Positions 51,562-60,144 of a stretch of 64,000 bases of DNA are shown in pieces. Every line of letters begins with the position of its first letter. Within the stretch, counting starts at the first letter, position 1. The stretch comes from Croceimicrobium hydrocarbonivorans (GTDB lineage Bacteria > Bacteroidota > Bacteroidia > Flavobacteriales > Schleiferiaceae). The stretch is from contig NZ_CP060139.1 of the NCBI RefSeq assembly GCF_014524565.1, positions 3,665,501-3,729,500 of the forward strand. The letters run 5' to 3'. Both the position numbers and the translations under genes were made by a program. The notes below the pieces were generated by a model. It was not told where the DNA came from. It did not search any database and saw nothing but the letters and a program-made list of their open reading frames with translations.

Positions 51562-52344
51562 TTAGGCTTCTGCCTCGATCTCTTCGTTTTTCTCTAAAAA
51601 TTCGCGGGCCAAATTTAAGTAATTCTCCGCGCCATTACTGGAAGCATCATACATGATGATGGTTTCTCCATAACTTGGCGCCTCACTTAAACGCACATTA
51701 CGTTGAATTATGGTATTGAAAACCATTTTACTGAAATGGGTTTTCACTTCTTCAACTACCTGATTGCTCAATCGTAAGCGCGAATCGTACATGGTTAGCA
51801 GTAATCCTTCAATATCCAGATCAGGATTGTGCAGGTTTTGTACACTTTTAATCGTATTCAATAATTTACCCAAACCTTCCAATGCGAAGTACTCACATTG
51901 GATAGGGATAATCACGCTATCCGCAGCCGTAAGGGCATTCAAGGTGATCAATCCTAAAGAAGGAGCGCAATCAATAAAGATATAGTCGTATTTGTCTTTT
52001 ACTGATTCCAGAGAACGACGCAGCATTTGCTCCCGCTGATCTTTGTCGACCAATTCGATTTCTACCGCCACCAAATCAATTTGAGCAGGAATTAAATCGA
52101 GATTCGGATTCTTGGTACTTACAATGGCCTCAGCGGCATCAATCTCATGCTCCAGCACCTGATAGGTACCTACTTTAACCTCGTCGGGATTAAAGCCTAA
52201 AGCCGAAGTGGTATTGGCCTGAGGGTCCGCATCGATTACTAAAACTTTCTTCTCCAGCACGCCGAGGCTGGCCGACATATTTACAGAAGTGGTAGTCTTA
52301 CCTACGCCGCCTTTTTGGTTGGCAATGGCAACAATTTTACCCAT
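51562..52344 (-). CDS. parA: Chromosome-partitioning ATPase ParA (Soj)
   Basis: The 260-residue deviant Walker ATPase has AIANQKGGVGKTTTSVNMSA (Walker A, residues 6-25), VLVIDADPQANTTSALG (Walker A'), YIFIDCAPSLGLITLNAL (Walker B) and VIIPIQCEYFALEGLGKLLN. It moves ParB-bound origins along the nucleoid. Its stop lies 24 bp upstream of parB's start and it is the first gene of the leftward parA-to-wbqC operon. Confidence 0.96.
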   Translation of the reverse strand: MGKIVAIANQKGGVGKTTTSVNMSASLGVLEKKVLVIDADPQANTTSALGFNPDEVKVGTYQVLEHEIDAAEAIVSTKNPNLDLIPAQIDLVAVEIELVDKDQREQMLRRSLESVKDKYDYIFIDCAPSLGLITLNALTAADSVIIPIQCEYFALEGLGKLLNTIKSVQNLHNPDLDIEGLLLTMYDSRLRLSNQVVEEVKTHFSKMVFNTIIQRNVRLSEAPSYGETIIMYDASSNGAENYLNLAREFLEKNEEIEAEA

Positions 52345-52500
52345 TGATAGAATATTTTGATCTTTTTAGAGCTTCGCTTGTTCCTAATTTTGCACGACGG
52401 AACCGCCGTATCGCGCCCGATTTTTTTCGGATGCCTAAAATACAAATCTAATTGCTTAACCTTTCGATTTCGATCGGATTTACAAAGATTATTGAACAAG

Positions 52501-53022
52501 ATGATAACCGTAATTTGTGGAACCCACAGACCCAAGAATATAACTCGAAAAATTGTAGATAAGTATTGTCAAATGCTCCGCGCCGCCGGGCAGGAGATTA
52601 ACTTATTTGAACTAGAAGAATTGCCACGTGATTTCGTTTTTGGCGATAGCTTCGGTAATAGAAGTCCTGTTACTGAGGAGATTATCAAAACTAAAATCAT
52701 CCCTGCCGATAAACTGGTTATCATTAGCCCGGAGTACAATGGCAGTTACCCTGGCGTTTTAAAAGCCTTTATGGATGGCATGGATCCACGATTGTGGAAA
52801 GGGAAAAAGGTTGCTCTAGTAGGAGTGGCTTCTGGCCGAGCTGGAAACATCAGGGGGATGGATCATTTGACCCATGTTTTGCATTATCTGCGGATGGAGG
52901 TTTTCTCTAATAAAGTGCCTATCTCCAAGGTTAATGGTCTTTTAAATGATCAAGGTGAATTGGAAGATGAAGAAACCCTGCGCGTATTGCAAAGGCAGGT
53001 AGATGAATTCTTAGAATACTAA
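52501..53022 (+). CDS. NADPH-dependent FMN reductase-family protein
   Basis: The start is ATG 52501 (MITVICGTHRPKNITRKIVD, 173 residues). The open frame reaches back to 52357, but only the downstream part is conserved. It is a flavodoxin-like fold with the FMN phosphate loop CGTHRPKNITRK, then LVIISPEYNGSYPGVLKAFMDGMD, the family signature SPEYNxSxPGxLKxxxD, and KKVALVGVASGRAGNIRGMD. It reduces FMN or quinone-like substrates; the physiological substrate is unknown. Divergent from parA. Confidence 0.88.
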   Translation: MITVICGTHRPKNITRKIVDKYCQMLRAAGQEINLFELEELPRDFVFGDSFGNRSPVTEEIIKTKIIPADKLVIISPEYNGSYPGVLKAFMDGMDPRLWKGKKVALVGVASGRAGNIRGMDHLTHVLHYLRMEVFSNKVPISKVNGLLNDQGELEDEETLRVLQRQVDEFLEY

Positions 53023-53024
53023 AT

Positions 53025-53054
53025 GAAAAAAGCTCCCTTATGAGGAGCTTTTTT
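53025..53054. terminator. Bidirectional terminator between convergent genes
   Basis: AAAAAAGCTCC, loop CTTATGA, GGAGCTTTTTT: A and T runs on both sides let it act for the FMN reductase gene and for the DUF3276 gene. Confidence 0.9.
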
Positions 53055-53072
53055 GTGGAATATCTTAAGCTT

Positions 53073-53468
53073 TTAGATGTCTTCGAAAGAAACATCGGTA
53101 TAGCCTGCAGTATTATTTTCTAGAGTCGTTTCCAATGCGCCTTCTTCGTGATTGTAGTCCTCAGCTCTGCTGTGGAAGTCGGGCTCATGTCGATCGGAAA
53201 TTACCTCTTCACCTCTTTTATCGATGATGTAATCGGTAGCGGCATTCAACATTTCACTGAATTGCTCAAAGTCTTCTTTGTACAGGTAAATCTTGTGCTT
53301 CTTGTAGTACACATTGCCATTCTCGGCGGTGTGTTTCTTGCTCTCCGTGATGGTTAAGTAGTAATCGTCAGCTTTAGTCGCCCGTACATCGAAGAAATAA
53401 GTTCTTCGCCCTGCTCTTAAAACCTTGGAATGGATTTCCTCCTGCACGTTTTGTCCTTGATCACTCAT
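53073..53468 (-). CDS. DUF3276 / PUR-alpha-like nucleic-acid-binding protein
   Basis: The start at ATG 53468 (MSDQGQNVQEEIHSKVLRAG, 131 residues) is preferred. The frame extends 21 codons upstream without conserved sequence. The core RRTYFFDVRATKADDYYLTI TESKKH and KKHKIYLYKEDFEQFSEMLN AATDYI is the PUR-repeat-like DUF3276 domain found throughout Bacteroidota and spirochetes (BpuR in Borrelia binds DNA and RNA). The acidic C-terminal tail (HEEGALETTLENNTAGYTDV) is presumably disordered. Confidence 0.88.
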   Translation of the reverse strand: MSDQGQNVQEEIHSKVLRAGRRTYFFDVRATKADDYYLTITESKKHTAENGNVYYKKHKIYLYKEDFEQFSEMLNAATDYIIDKRGEEVISDRHEPDFHSRAEDYNHEEGALETTLENNTAGYTDVSFEDI

Positions 53469-53517
53469 CGCAATTGGGTTTATACGGGCAAAGCTAAAAA
53501 AATATGGATTCGTCCAT

Positions 53518-53582
53518 GGATCGAATTGCAAATTGGATCCAGTTAAGTCTATTGTCTACCGTCTAATATCTATCGTCTCTTA
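53518..53582 (-). repeat. Short palindrome and an inverted fragment of the composite repeat
   Basis: 53518-53540 is an imperfect member of the GATCGAATT palindrome family (GGATCGAATT, GCA, AATTGGATCC). Next to it, 53548-53582 read on the minus strand gives AGACGATAGATATTAGACGG, the ACGATAG block of the composite repeat. It is the only copy found in that orientation. Confidence 0.65.
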
Positions 53583-53620
53583 GCAACCTAATCAACAAAC
53601 CAGACTCCAAAACCCAGCTA

Positions 53621-55408
53621 CTAACTACCTTTTTCCAACTCCAGCAACTGCTGCTCGTACATCTCTTGATAGTAGCCACCTTCTTGCATTAAGGTATCGT
53701 GGTTTCCTTCTTCGATTACGCGGCCGTTTTCCAGAACCAGAATATGATCCGCATTTTTAACGGAGCTTACGCGATGACTGATAATCAAGCTGGTGCTTTG
53801 ATCGATTAGTTTCTTGAGATTGCTAAGAATGGCTTCTTCTGTTTCGGTATCTACAGCCGAAAGACAATCATCGAAAATAAGCAGGGGTGGAGCTTTAATA
53901 ATGGCTCGGGCAATGCTCACCCTTTGTTTTTGGCCTCCGCTAAGCGTAACTCCACGCTCACCAACTTTGGTTTGGTAGCCATCGGGGAAGTCCATTATAT
54001 TATCGTGAACATGAGCATTTTTGGCGGCTGCAATAATCTCTTCTTCCGAGGCCCCATCACGCCCAAAGGCGATATTCGCACCAATACTATTGGAGAATAA
54101 GAAGGCTTCTTGCGGTACATAACCAATATTTTGGCGCAATACATCCAGATTCACCTTACGGATATCCTGCCCGTCGATGAGTAGTTCTCCCTCATCTACA
54201 TCGTATAGTCGACCAATTAAATTGGCCACGGTACTTTTTCCGCTCCCGGTTCGGCCTACAATGGCCAATGATTTTCCGGGTTCCAGCTTAAAGCTCAGTT
54301 TATCGATTGCTTTAATACCCGTATCGGGATAGGTGAAGCTCACCTCCTTAAAGTGGATTCCGCCTTTAAAGGCCAGTTCTTCTTCACTCGGATTTTTGAT
54401 TTCAGGCTCTACCCTTAGGAACTCATTAATACGCTCCTGACTGGCCGCTGCTCTTTGCACTAAAGAGGTTACCCAACCAATGGAGGCTACCGGCCAGGTA
54501 AGCATATTCACATAAATGATAAACTGGGCAATCACCCCGGTTTCAATCTTCCCGGCAATGGTTTCTTGTCCGCCAATGTAAACCGTTAAAATGGTGGACA
54601 ATCCAATTAAAAGGATCATCAGAGGGAAGAAGAGCGCGTTTATGCGGAATAATTCCTTGTTGCGATCGAAATAGTGATTGGCCTCTTCATTAAATTCTTG
54701 CAAGGATTTTTCTTCTCGAACATAGGCCTTTAAAACGCGGATGCCCGAAAAAGTTTCCTGAACAAAGGAGCTAATGGCACTAAGCTGACGCTGCACCTGC
54801 TCGCTCTTCACATTAATCTTGCGACTTACATAATAAATGGAAGTAGCAAGTAAAGGCAGGGGAGCGAGTACATATAAAGAGAGTCGGGGACTCCAATAGA
54901 TCATAATAGGGATAATCAGCAATAAGGTCATGCCCACGTTCATGGTATACATAATGGCGGGACCCACATACATTCTTACCCGACTCACATCTTCACTGAT
55001 GCGGTTCATCAGGTCACCGGTACGATTACGTTTGTAAAAAGCCAGTGAAAGCTTTTGGTATTGATCGTAAATTTCATTCTTCATGTCGTATTCAATATGC
55101 CGACTTACCACTATAATGGTTTGGCGCATGAAGAACATAAAGAGGCCTTTGAGTAGGCTGGAGCCGATGATAATTACACCGTAGAGAATCAGTTGATTTC
55201 GCAGATCACTGTAATCGAAATCAGGATTTTCGCGGTAAGCGGCAATGGCGTCTTCTACAATATTAAAACTCTCGCGAACCAGCTCTGCGGGCAAGATGCC
55301 GAAGATCACTGAGATGGCAACGAACAGTAAACCAGCCAGAAGCTTCCAGCGGTATTTGTAAAAGTATTTGTTAAGACTGAGGAGGGACTTCATCAATTGT
55401 TGACTCAA
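53621..55408 (-). CDS. ABC transporter, fused permease/ATPase (MsbA/lipid-exporter type)
   Basis: The 595-residue half transporter has six membrane helices in residues 20-320 with the coupling-helix sequence SLAFYKRNRTGDLMNRISED. The nucleotide-binding domain follows: Walker A GRTGSGKST (385-393), Q-loop YVPQEAFLF, signature LSGGQKQR, Walker B LLIFDDCLSAVD and H-loop SHRVSSV. It functions as a dimer and probably exports lipid or a hydrophobic compound. Divergent from leucine dehydrogenase across a 92-bp gap that must hold both promoters. Confidence 0.93.
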   Translation of the reverse strand: MSQQLMKSLLSLNKYFYKYRWKLLAGLLFVAISVIFGILPAELVRESFNIVEDAIAAYRENPDFDYSDLRNQLILYGVIIIGSSLLKGLFMFFMRQTIIVVSRHIEYDMKNEIYDQYQKLSLAFYKRNRTGDLMNRISEDVSRVRMYVGPAIMYTMNVGMTLLLIIPIMIYWSPRLSLYVLAPLPLLATSIYYVSRKINVKSEQVQRQLSAISSFVQETFSGIRVLKAYVREEKSLQEFNEEANHYFDRNKELFRINALFFPLMILLIGLSTILTVYIGGQETIAGKIETGVIAQFIIYVNMLTWPVASIGWVTSLVQRAAASQERINEFLRVEPEIKNPSEEELAFKGGIHFKEVSFTYPDTGIKAIDKLSFKLEPGKSLAIVGRTGSGKSTVANLIGRLYDVDEGELLIDGQDIRKVNLDVLRQNIGYVPQEAFLFSNSIGANIAFGRDGASEEEIIAAAKNAHVHDNIMDFPDGYQTKVGERGVTLSGGQKQRVSIARAIIKAPPLLIFDDCLSAVDTETEEAILSNLKKLIDQSTSLIISHRVSSVKNADHILVLENGRVIEEGNHDTLMQEGGYYQEMYEQQLLELEKGS

Positions 55409-55500
55409 AAAATTAGCCTAATTTCGCGACCGAAATAGACAGGTCGGCAAAGGTAAAAATTAGGTGGCTTGTCTTACTCTATCTCTCATAGCATTTAAAA

Positions 55501-56595
55501 ATGAACGATCTTAAACTTACTGACTCATCCACGGTAGACGGCGCAGTTTTCTCTGCAAGCGCCTTCAAGGACCACGAACAGGTGGTTTTTTGTAATGACC
55601 GTGAGACTGGCTTAAAGGCCATTATTGGTATTCACGACACCACTCTGGGACCGGCATTAGGCGGTACTCGTATGTGGAATTACAATCACGAGTCGGAAGC
55701 CATCCGCGATGTTTTACGTCTTTCCCGTGGTATGACCTTTAAGGCTTCCATCAGTGGATTGAACCTGGGAGGAGGTAAAGCAGTAATTATCGGCGACAGC
55801 CGAAAAGATAAGACCGATGCTCTTATGCAGAAGTTTGGTGAATATGTAAATTCACTTTCCGGTCGCTATATCACCGCCGAAGATGTGGGTATTAATACGC
55901 ACGATATGGAAATGGTTAAGAGCAAAACCGACCATGTAACTGGTATTCCAGTAGAAATGGGTGGTTCTGGTGATCCTTCTCCAGTTACGGCTTACGGTGT
56001 GTTTATGGGCATGAAAGCTGCCGCTGAATATAAATTCGGTTCCAGCGATTTAGGTGGTAAGCGCGTGATGGTGCAAGGTATTGGCCATGTAGGCGAAACT
56101 TTGGTAAAACACTTAACTGAAGCGGGTGCCACAGTATTGATTAACGATATTCATCGCGATCGCATGGAAGAAGTTGCCAATCAATACGGCGCACAAATCC
56201 ATGAAGGAGATGTGTTCGCAGCTGAATACGATATCTATGCTCCTTGTGCTTTAGGTGCAACTCTAAATCCAGAAAGTATTCAAAAATTAAGTGCTCAGGT
56301 AATTGCCGGTGCTGCTAACAACCAGTTGGCTGACGAATGGCGCGATGGCGAAACCTTGAAGCAAAAGGGTATTCTTTACGCTCCTGACTTCTTGATTAAT
56401 GCCGGTGGATTGATTAATGTATACTCTGAAATCGTAAAATACGATCGCGCAGAGGCCTTACGTCGTACCGAAAACATTTACCATACTACTTTGCAAATCT
56501 TCCGTACTGCCGAATTGGAGAACATTACTCCTCACCAGGCTGCATTGAAGATTGCTCAGGAACGAATTGAACAAGCGAAAGCCCAGCGAAATTAA
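55501..56595 (+). CDS. Leucine dehydrogenase (Glu/Leu/Phe/Val dehydrogenase family)
   Basis: The 364-residue NAD-dependent enzyme deaminates leucine and related branched-chain amino acids to keto acids. The substrate domain contains LGPALGGTRMWNY, MTFKASISGLNLGGGKAVII (candidate catalytic Lys81 and Lys93) and YITAEDVGINTHDMEMV. The NAD domain contains VMVQGIGHVGETLVKHL, then INDIHRDR, APCALGATLNPESI and AGAANNQL. It sits 3 bp upstream of nusB, probably one transcript. Confidence 0.92.
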   Translation: MNDLKLTDSSTVDGAVFSASAFKDHEQVVFCNDRETGLKAIIGIHDTTLGPALGGTRMWNYNHESEAIRDVLRLSRGMTFKASISGLNLGGGKAVIIGDSRKDKTDALMQKFGEYVNSLSGRYITAEDVGINTHDMEMVKSKTDHVTGIPVEMGGSGDPSPVTAYGVFMGMKAAAEYKFGSSDLGGKRVMVQGIGHVGETLVKHLTEAGATVLINDIHRDRMEEVANQYGAQIHEGDVFAAEYDIYAPCALGATLNPESIQKLSAQVIAGAANNQLADEWRDGETLKQKGILYAPDFLINAGGLINVYSEIVKYDRAEALRRTENIYHTTLQIFRTAELENITPHQAALKIAQERIEQAKAQRN

Positions 56596-56598
56596 AAT

Positions 56599-57540
56599 AT
56601 GCTCACACGACGCCACCTGCGAATTAAGGTTTTCCAGGCGCTATATGCCTATGCTTACGATCCTCAAAGGGGATTGATTAAAGCAGAAAAGCAATTGCGT
56701 CAGTCTATTGACGAGATTTATCGATTGTATCTCTATGATTTGGCTGCTTTGGTTTTAATCCATCGCTTTGCCAAGGAGCGCATTGAGGTTAATCGTCAAA
56801 AACGATTACCCAGTCAGGAAGACCTCAATCCGAATTTGCGCTTTGTTGAAAACCGCTTTTTAAGTTGGTTAGAACGCAATCCACGTTTTAAGCAGGAGGT
56901 AGAAGATCTGCATATTAAGTTCGGCGACGAAAAGGAATTGATTCGTAAGATTTTCCGCGAATTTCTGGAAGATGAGCGCTACCAGCTCTATATGGAGGCA
57001 GATCACAATGATCTAAAGGAAGACCGTAAATTGGTGAAATACCTCTACGGCACTTACCTGGCAGAGAATGAAGATTTGCATGAAGTGTATGAGGAGCGCA
57101 ATATGTTTTGGTCTGATGATTTAGATGCAGCCCAAGCCATGGTGGTGAAAACCATTACCAGCTTCGACTCTAAACGCGAACAAGAATCAGCTTTGATTCC
57201 TTTGATAAAGAATCAAGAGGATTTAGACTTTGCCCTTAAGCTTTTCCGCATTAGCGTGAATGAAGGGGATAAATTCGAATCCAAGATTTTAGCCAAAGCC
57301 GAACATTGGGAAGGAGACCGTCTTGCAGCTATTGATCAGGTTCTCATGAAAATGGCTTTAGCTGAATTGGTAACCTTCAATCAGATTCCCGTTAAGGTAA
57401 CCCTGAATGAGTACATCGAATTGGCTAAGCAATATAGCACTCGCAGAAGCGGTCAATTCGTCAATGGAATTTTAGATAAGCTTCAACAGGAAATGACAGA
57501 TGCAGGAGAAATTCGCAAAATTGGCAGAGGTCTCTTGTAG
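56599..57540 (+). CDS. nusB: Transcription antitermination factor NusB, extended form
   Basis: The 313-residue protein has the start LTRRHLRIKVFQALYAYAYD and the C-terminal NusB core: DRLAAIDQVLMKMALAELVT FNQIPVKVTLNEYIELAKQYSTRRSGQFVNGILDKL (residues about 233-290). E. coli NusB is about 140 residues. The long helical insertion between start and core is normal in Bacteroidota. It binds NusE (S10) and boxA RNA in rRNA antitermination. Confidence 0.9.
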   Translation: MLTRRHLRIKVFQALYAYAYDPQRGLIKAEKQLRQSIDEIYRLYLYDLAALVLIHRFAKERIEVNRQKRLPSQEDLNPNLRFVENRFLSWLERNPRFKQEVEDLHIKFGDEKELIRKIFREFLEDERYQLYMEADHNDLKEDRKLVKYLYGTYLAENEDLHEVYEERNMFWSDDLDAAQAMVVKTITSFDSKREQESALIPLIKNQEDLDFALKLFRISVNEGDKFESKILAKAEHWEGDRLAAIDQVLMKMALAELVTFNQIPVKVTLNEYIELAKQYSTRRSGQFVNGILDKLQQEMTDAGEIRKIGRGLL

Positions 57541-57588
57541 CATAGTTCTTGATGAATCTTTAATATTGCTAACAGTAAAAACAACAAA

Positions 57589-58125
57589 ATGACCAGAAGA
57601 CTCCTATTTTCCGGTATGATCGGATTAGCTATGATTAGCAGCTCTTGTGATAATGCCGCCAGCAAGATTCGCAATGGTGCTGACGACAGTGCAAGTAGCC
57701 CTGCCAATAGCAGCAATTCTGTAAATGCCGCAAATCAGAACTCTAATCAGGAAATCAGCGTTAATGTTGATCCCAATGCTAAGCTTCCTGAATTCAAATT
57801 TGAAAAGGAGAACCACGACTTCGGAACTATCGAAGAAGGTACTTTGGCGAAATACGATTTCGAATTTACCAATACCGGTGAGGCTCCTTTAATTATCTCA
57901 AATGCCAGTGGAAGCTGCGGATGTACCGTTCCACAATGGCCTCGTGAGCCAATCGCTCCAGGTGAAACCGGAATTATTCACGTTGAATTCAATTCTAACG
58001 GTCGTCCTGGAAACCAGGCTAAAACCGTTACGCTTAACGCGAACACCGTTCCTAACAAAAAGATTCTTCGCATCAATGCTATGGTAAATCCTAAGCCTAA
58101 GCAAGCGGAAGAGCAACAAGGATAA
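57589..58125 (+). CDS. DUF1573 lipoprotein
   Basis: The 178-residue lipoprotein has lipobox ISSSC (Cys near residue 21). A low-complexity Asn/Ser/Ala linker is followed by one DUF1573 immunoglobulin-like domain (FKFEKENHDFGTIEEGTLAK YDFEFTNTGEAPLIISNASG SCGCTVPQWPREPIAPGETG). SGSCGCTVP is the family signature. Conserved position between nusB and yajC in Bacteroidota. Function unknown. Confidence 0.88.
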   Translation: MTRRLLFSGMIGLAMISSSCDNAASKIRNGADDSASSPANSSNSVNAANQNSNQEISVNVDPNAKLPEFKFEKENHDFGTIEEGTLAKYDFEFTNTGEAPLIISNASGSCGCTVPQWPREPIAPGETGIIHVEFNSNGRPGNQAKTVTLNANTVPNKKILRINAMVNPKPKQAEEQQG

Positions 58126-58126
58126 A

Positions 58127-58486
58127 ATGATGAATTATATTTTTTTACAAGAAGCAGCTCCCGGAATGATGAACAATCAGTTGATTATGTTCGCTCTGGT
58201 GATTCTGGTGATGTACGTTTTCTTTTTCCGTCCTCAGATGAAACGTCAGAAAGAGGAGCGTAAATTTCAGCAAGAAGGCCTTCAGAAGGGAATGCGCGTA
58301 GTAACAACTTCCGGCATTCATGGTAAAATTCTTGAGGTTCAGGATAATATCCTGATCATTGAGAGTGAAAACAGCCGTTTGAAGATTGATCGTGCTGCTG
58401 TAAGTAAAGAGCAAAGTGCTTCTTATTTACCTGATGAAAAGAAGGATAAGAAAGCCAAGAAAGAAGAAAAAGAAGACGAAAAATAA
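58127..58486 (+). CDS. yajC: Preprotein translocase accessory subunit YajC
   Basis: The 119-residue protein has one membrane segment (QLIMFALVILVMYVFFFRPQ) with the invariant FFRPQMKRQKEERKFQ right after it, then GMRVVTTSGIHGKILEVQDN and a Lys/Glu tail. It associates with SecDF and SecYEG. It starts one base after the stop of the DUF1573 gene. A second ATG one codon later is also possible. Confidence 0.93.
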   Translation: MMNYIFLQEAAPGMMNNQLIMFALVILVMYVFFFRPQMKRQKEERKFQQEGLQKGMRVVTTSGIHGKILEVQDNILIIESENSRLKIDRAAVSKEQSASYLPDEKKDKKAKKEEKEDEK

Positions 58487-58505
58487 AACGTCTCAAGCTT
58501 ATAAA

Positions 58506-58531
58506 GGCCTCGGCATTGCCGGGGCTTTTTT
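58506..58531 (+). terminator. Terminator after yajC
   Basis: GGCCTCGGC, loop ATT, GCCGGGGC followed by six T. The ATG at 58532 directly abuts it, which is one reason to prefer the GTG at 58556 as start of the next gene. Confidence 0.88.
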
Positions 58532-58555
58532 ATGCAATATTGTATCTTCAACCCA

Positions 58556-59554
58556 GTGAAACAACAAAGCGAAAACAAAGGCTTTAAGCTGCGCATTCCA
58601 CCCTGGCTCTTAGATGGGAATACCAGGATACGTTTGCTTTTCATCGGCCTCTCTCTAATCCTCTGGTTTTTGATTAAGCTTTCGAAAACCGGCTATGTAA
58701 GCACCATCGATTTTGCCATCGATTACAGTGACTTACCCAAGGGAATGGTCTTTACTGAAAAACCACCAAAATCTCTGAAAATCAAAGTACAGGGTAGTGG
58801 TTATAATCTGATTAAGTACGCCTGGTTTAATTATCGGGATTTAGATGTGGATTTGCAGAATTTGGAGAGCAATCGCAAAGGTCAAAACTATTGGACCAGT
58901 GGCTCTTCACGTAATTATCTGGAAGCTCAATTGAGTGATGAAACTACTCGTATTCTGGAGATTCATCCCGATACGGTCTTTTTCAAAATCAGTCAATTAC
59001 TAACAAAGGCGGTACCCATTAAGGTGCGTTATAAGGCCCTCTTTGATACCAATGCTTATGTCTTGTATGGCGCACCTAGATTAGCGCAGGATTCCGTTTG
59101 GGTGGAAGCACCGGCCAATGTTTTAAATCAATTGGAATATATCGAAACGGAGCAAGTGAGTATTGCTGAAGCTCAGGACAGTCTTGATTTTGAATTGAAA
59201 TTAATAGCGCCAAATTATCCCCATCTGCATTTAAATCAAGAGTCGGTAGAGCTGCAATTGTATTTCTCCGCTTTAACGGAAGGTAAGGTGCAAATTCCTA
59301 TTACGGCTATTCATTTGCCGGATACCGTGCAAATGGAGCTGTTCCCTTCGCAGGTAGAGCTAACCTTTCGCTGCGCTTTGAGGGACTATAAAGACATAAG
59401 ACCAGAGGAATTTGAAGTCTATGCAGATTTTGAGGAAATAGTACGAAATCCCGAAACCCGATTTTTATCCTTGAGCACGGAGAATCCTCCCTCTCAAATC
59501 CGAGCCCTACAATTGCAGCCTAAGCGCGTAGAATACTTAATTAGCAAGCCATGA
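58556..59554 (+). CDS. YbbR/CdaR-like domain protein
   Basis: From GTG 58556 (VKQQSENKGFKLRIPPWLLD) the product has 332 residues. From the ATG at 58532 it would have 340, but that codon touches the terminator's T run. One membrane segment (IRLLFIGLSLILWFLIKLS) anchors an external part with YbbR repeats (FAIDYSDLPKGMVFTEKPPK SLKIKVQGSGYNLIKY; VPIKVRYKALFDTNAYVLYG). YbbR/CdaR proteins in Firmicutes regulate the diadenylate cyclase CdaA; no cdaA is seen here. It overlaps coaE by 4 nt. Confidence 0.8.
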   Translation: MKQQSENKGFKLRIPPWLLDGNTRIRLLFIGLSLILWFLIKLSKTGYVSTIDFAIDYSDLPKGMVFTEKPPKSLKIKVQGSGYNLIKYAWFNYRDLDVDLQNLESNRKGQNYWTSGSSRNYLEAQLSDETTRILEIHPDTVFFKISQLLTKAVPIKVRYKALFDTNAYVLYGAPRLAQDSVWVEAPANVLNQLEYIETEQVSIAEAQDSLDFELKLIAPNYPHLHLNQESVELQLYFSALTEGKVQIPITAIHLPDTVQMELFPSQVELTFRCALRDYKDIRPEEFEVYADFEEIVRNPETRFLSLSTENPPSQIRALQLQPKRVEYLISKP

Positions 59555-60144
59555 TTGTTGGTCTGACCGGTGGTATTGGTAGTGGGAAAACTACGGTGGC
59601 CCAGATTTTCCAGCAATTGAAAGTGCCGGTATTTGTGGCGGATGAAGAATCGAAAAGGCTCCTGGATACCGATGCAGACTTACAAGCACAATTAGTAGAA
59701 TGGCTGGGGCCCGAACTTATTAAGGAGGGAAGGGTAGATCGTGCTTATATGGCATCGCGTATCTTTAAGGATGAAGATTTATTAAAGAAGGTAAATGCCC
59801 TTATTCATCCGGCGGTTGGCAGAGCTTTTCAAACTTGGTATCAAAAGCAAGAGGCGCCCTATATTATTCGCGAGGCAGCTATTTTGTTTGAGAGTGGTAC
59901 CCATAAAGATTGCGCGAAGATCATTGTAGTTTCTGCTCCGGAGGAATTGCGCTTGCAAAGGGTGATTAAACGATCAGGCGAAAGCCCAGAGCAAGTAAAG
60001 GCACGCATGGCTAAGCAATGGCCGCAGGAGAAGAAAGAAGCCTTGGCCGACTATATTATTCATAATGATCATCAGGAAATGTTGATTCCTCAAGTTTTGC
60101 AAATTCATGAAGATCTTATCCATATCGCAAACACAGGCCGCTGA
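59551..60144 (+). CDS. coaE: Dephospho-CoA kinase
   Basis: The 197-residue cytoplasmic kinase catalyses the last step of coenzyme A synthesis. The P-loop is VGLTGGIGSGKTTVAQIF. VADEESKRLL is the CoA-binding Asp region. LIHPAVGRAFQTW follows, and IIREAAILFESG and VVSAPEELRLQRVIKRSGES (lid) complete the family pattern. It overlaps ybbR by 4 nt and the next gene by 38 nt. Confidence 0.95.
   Translation: MIVGLTGGIGSGKTTVAQIFQQLKVPVFVADEESKRLLDTDADLQAQLVEWLGPELIKEGRVDRAYMASRIFKDEDLLKKVNALIHPAVGRAFQTWYQKQEAPYIIREAAILFESGTHKDCAKIIVVSAPEELRLQRVIKRSGESPEQVKARMAKQWPQEKKEALADYIIHNDHQEMLIPQVLQIHEDLIHIANTGR

Noticed and set aside
52357-52500. N-terminal extension of the FMN reductase
   Set aside because: The flavodoxin-like fold begins at MITVICG; the upstream codons cover the divergent promoter region with parA.
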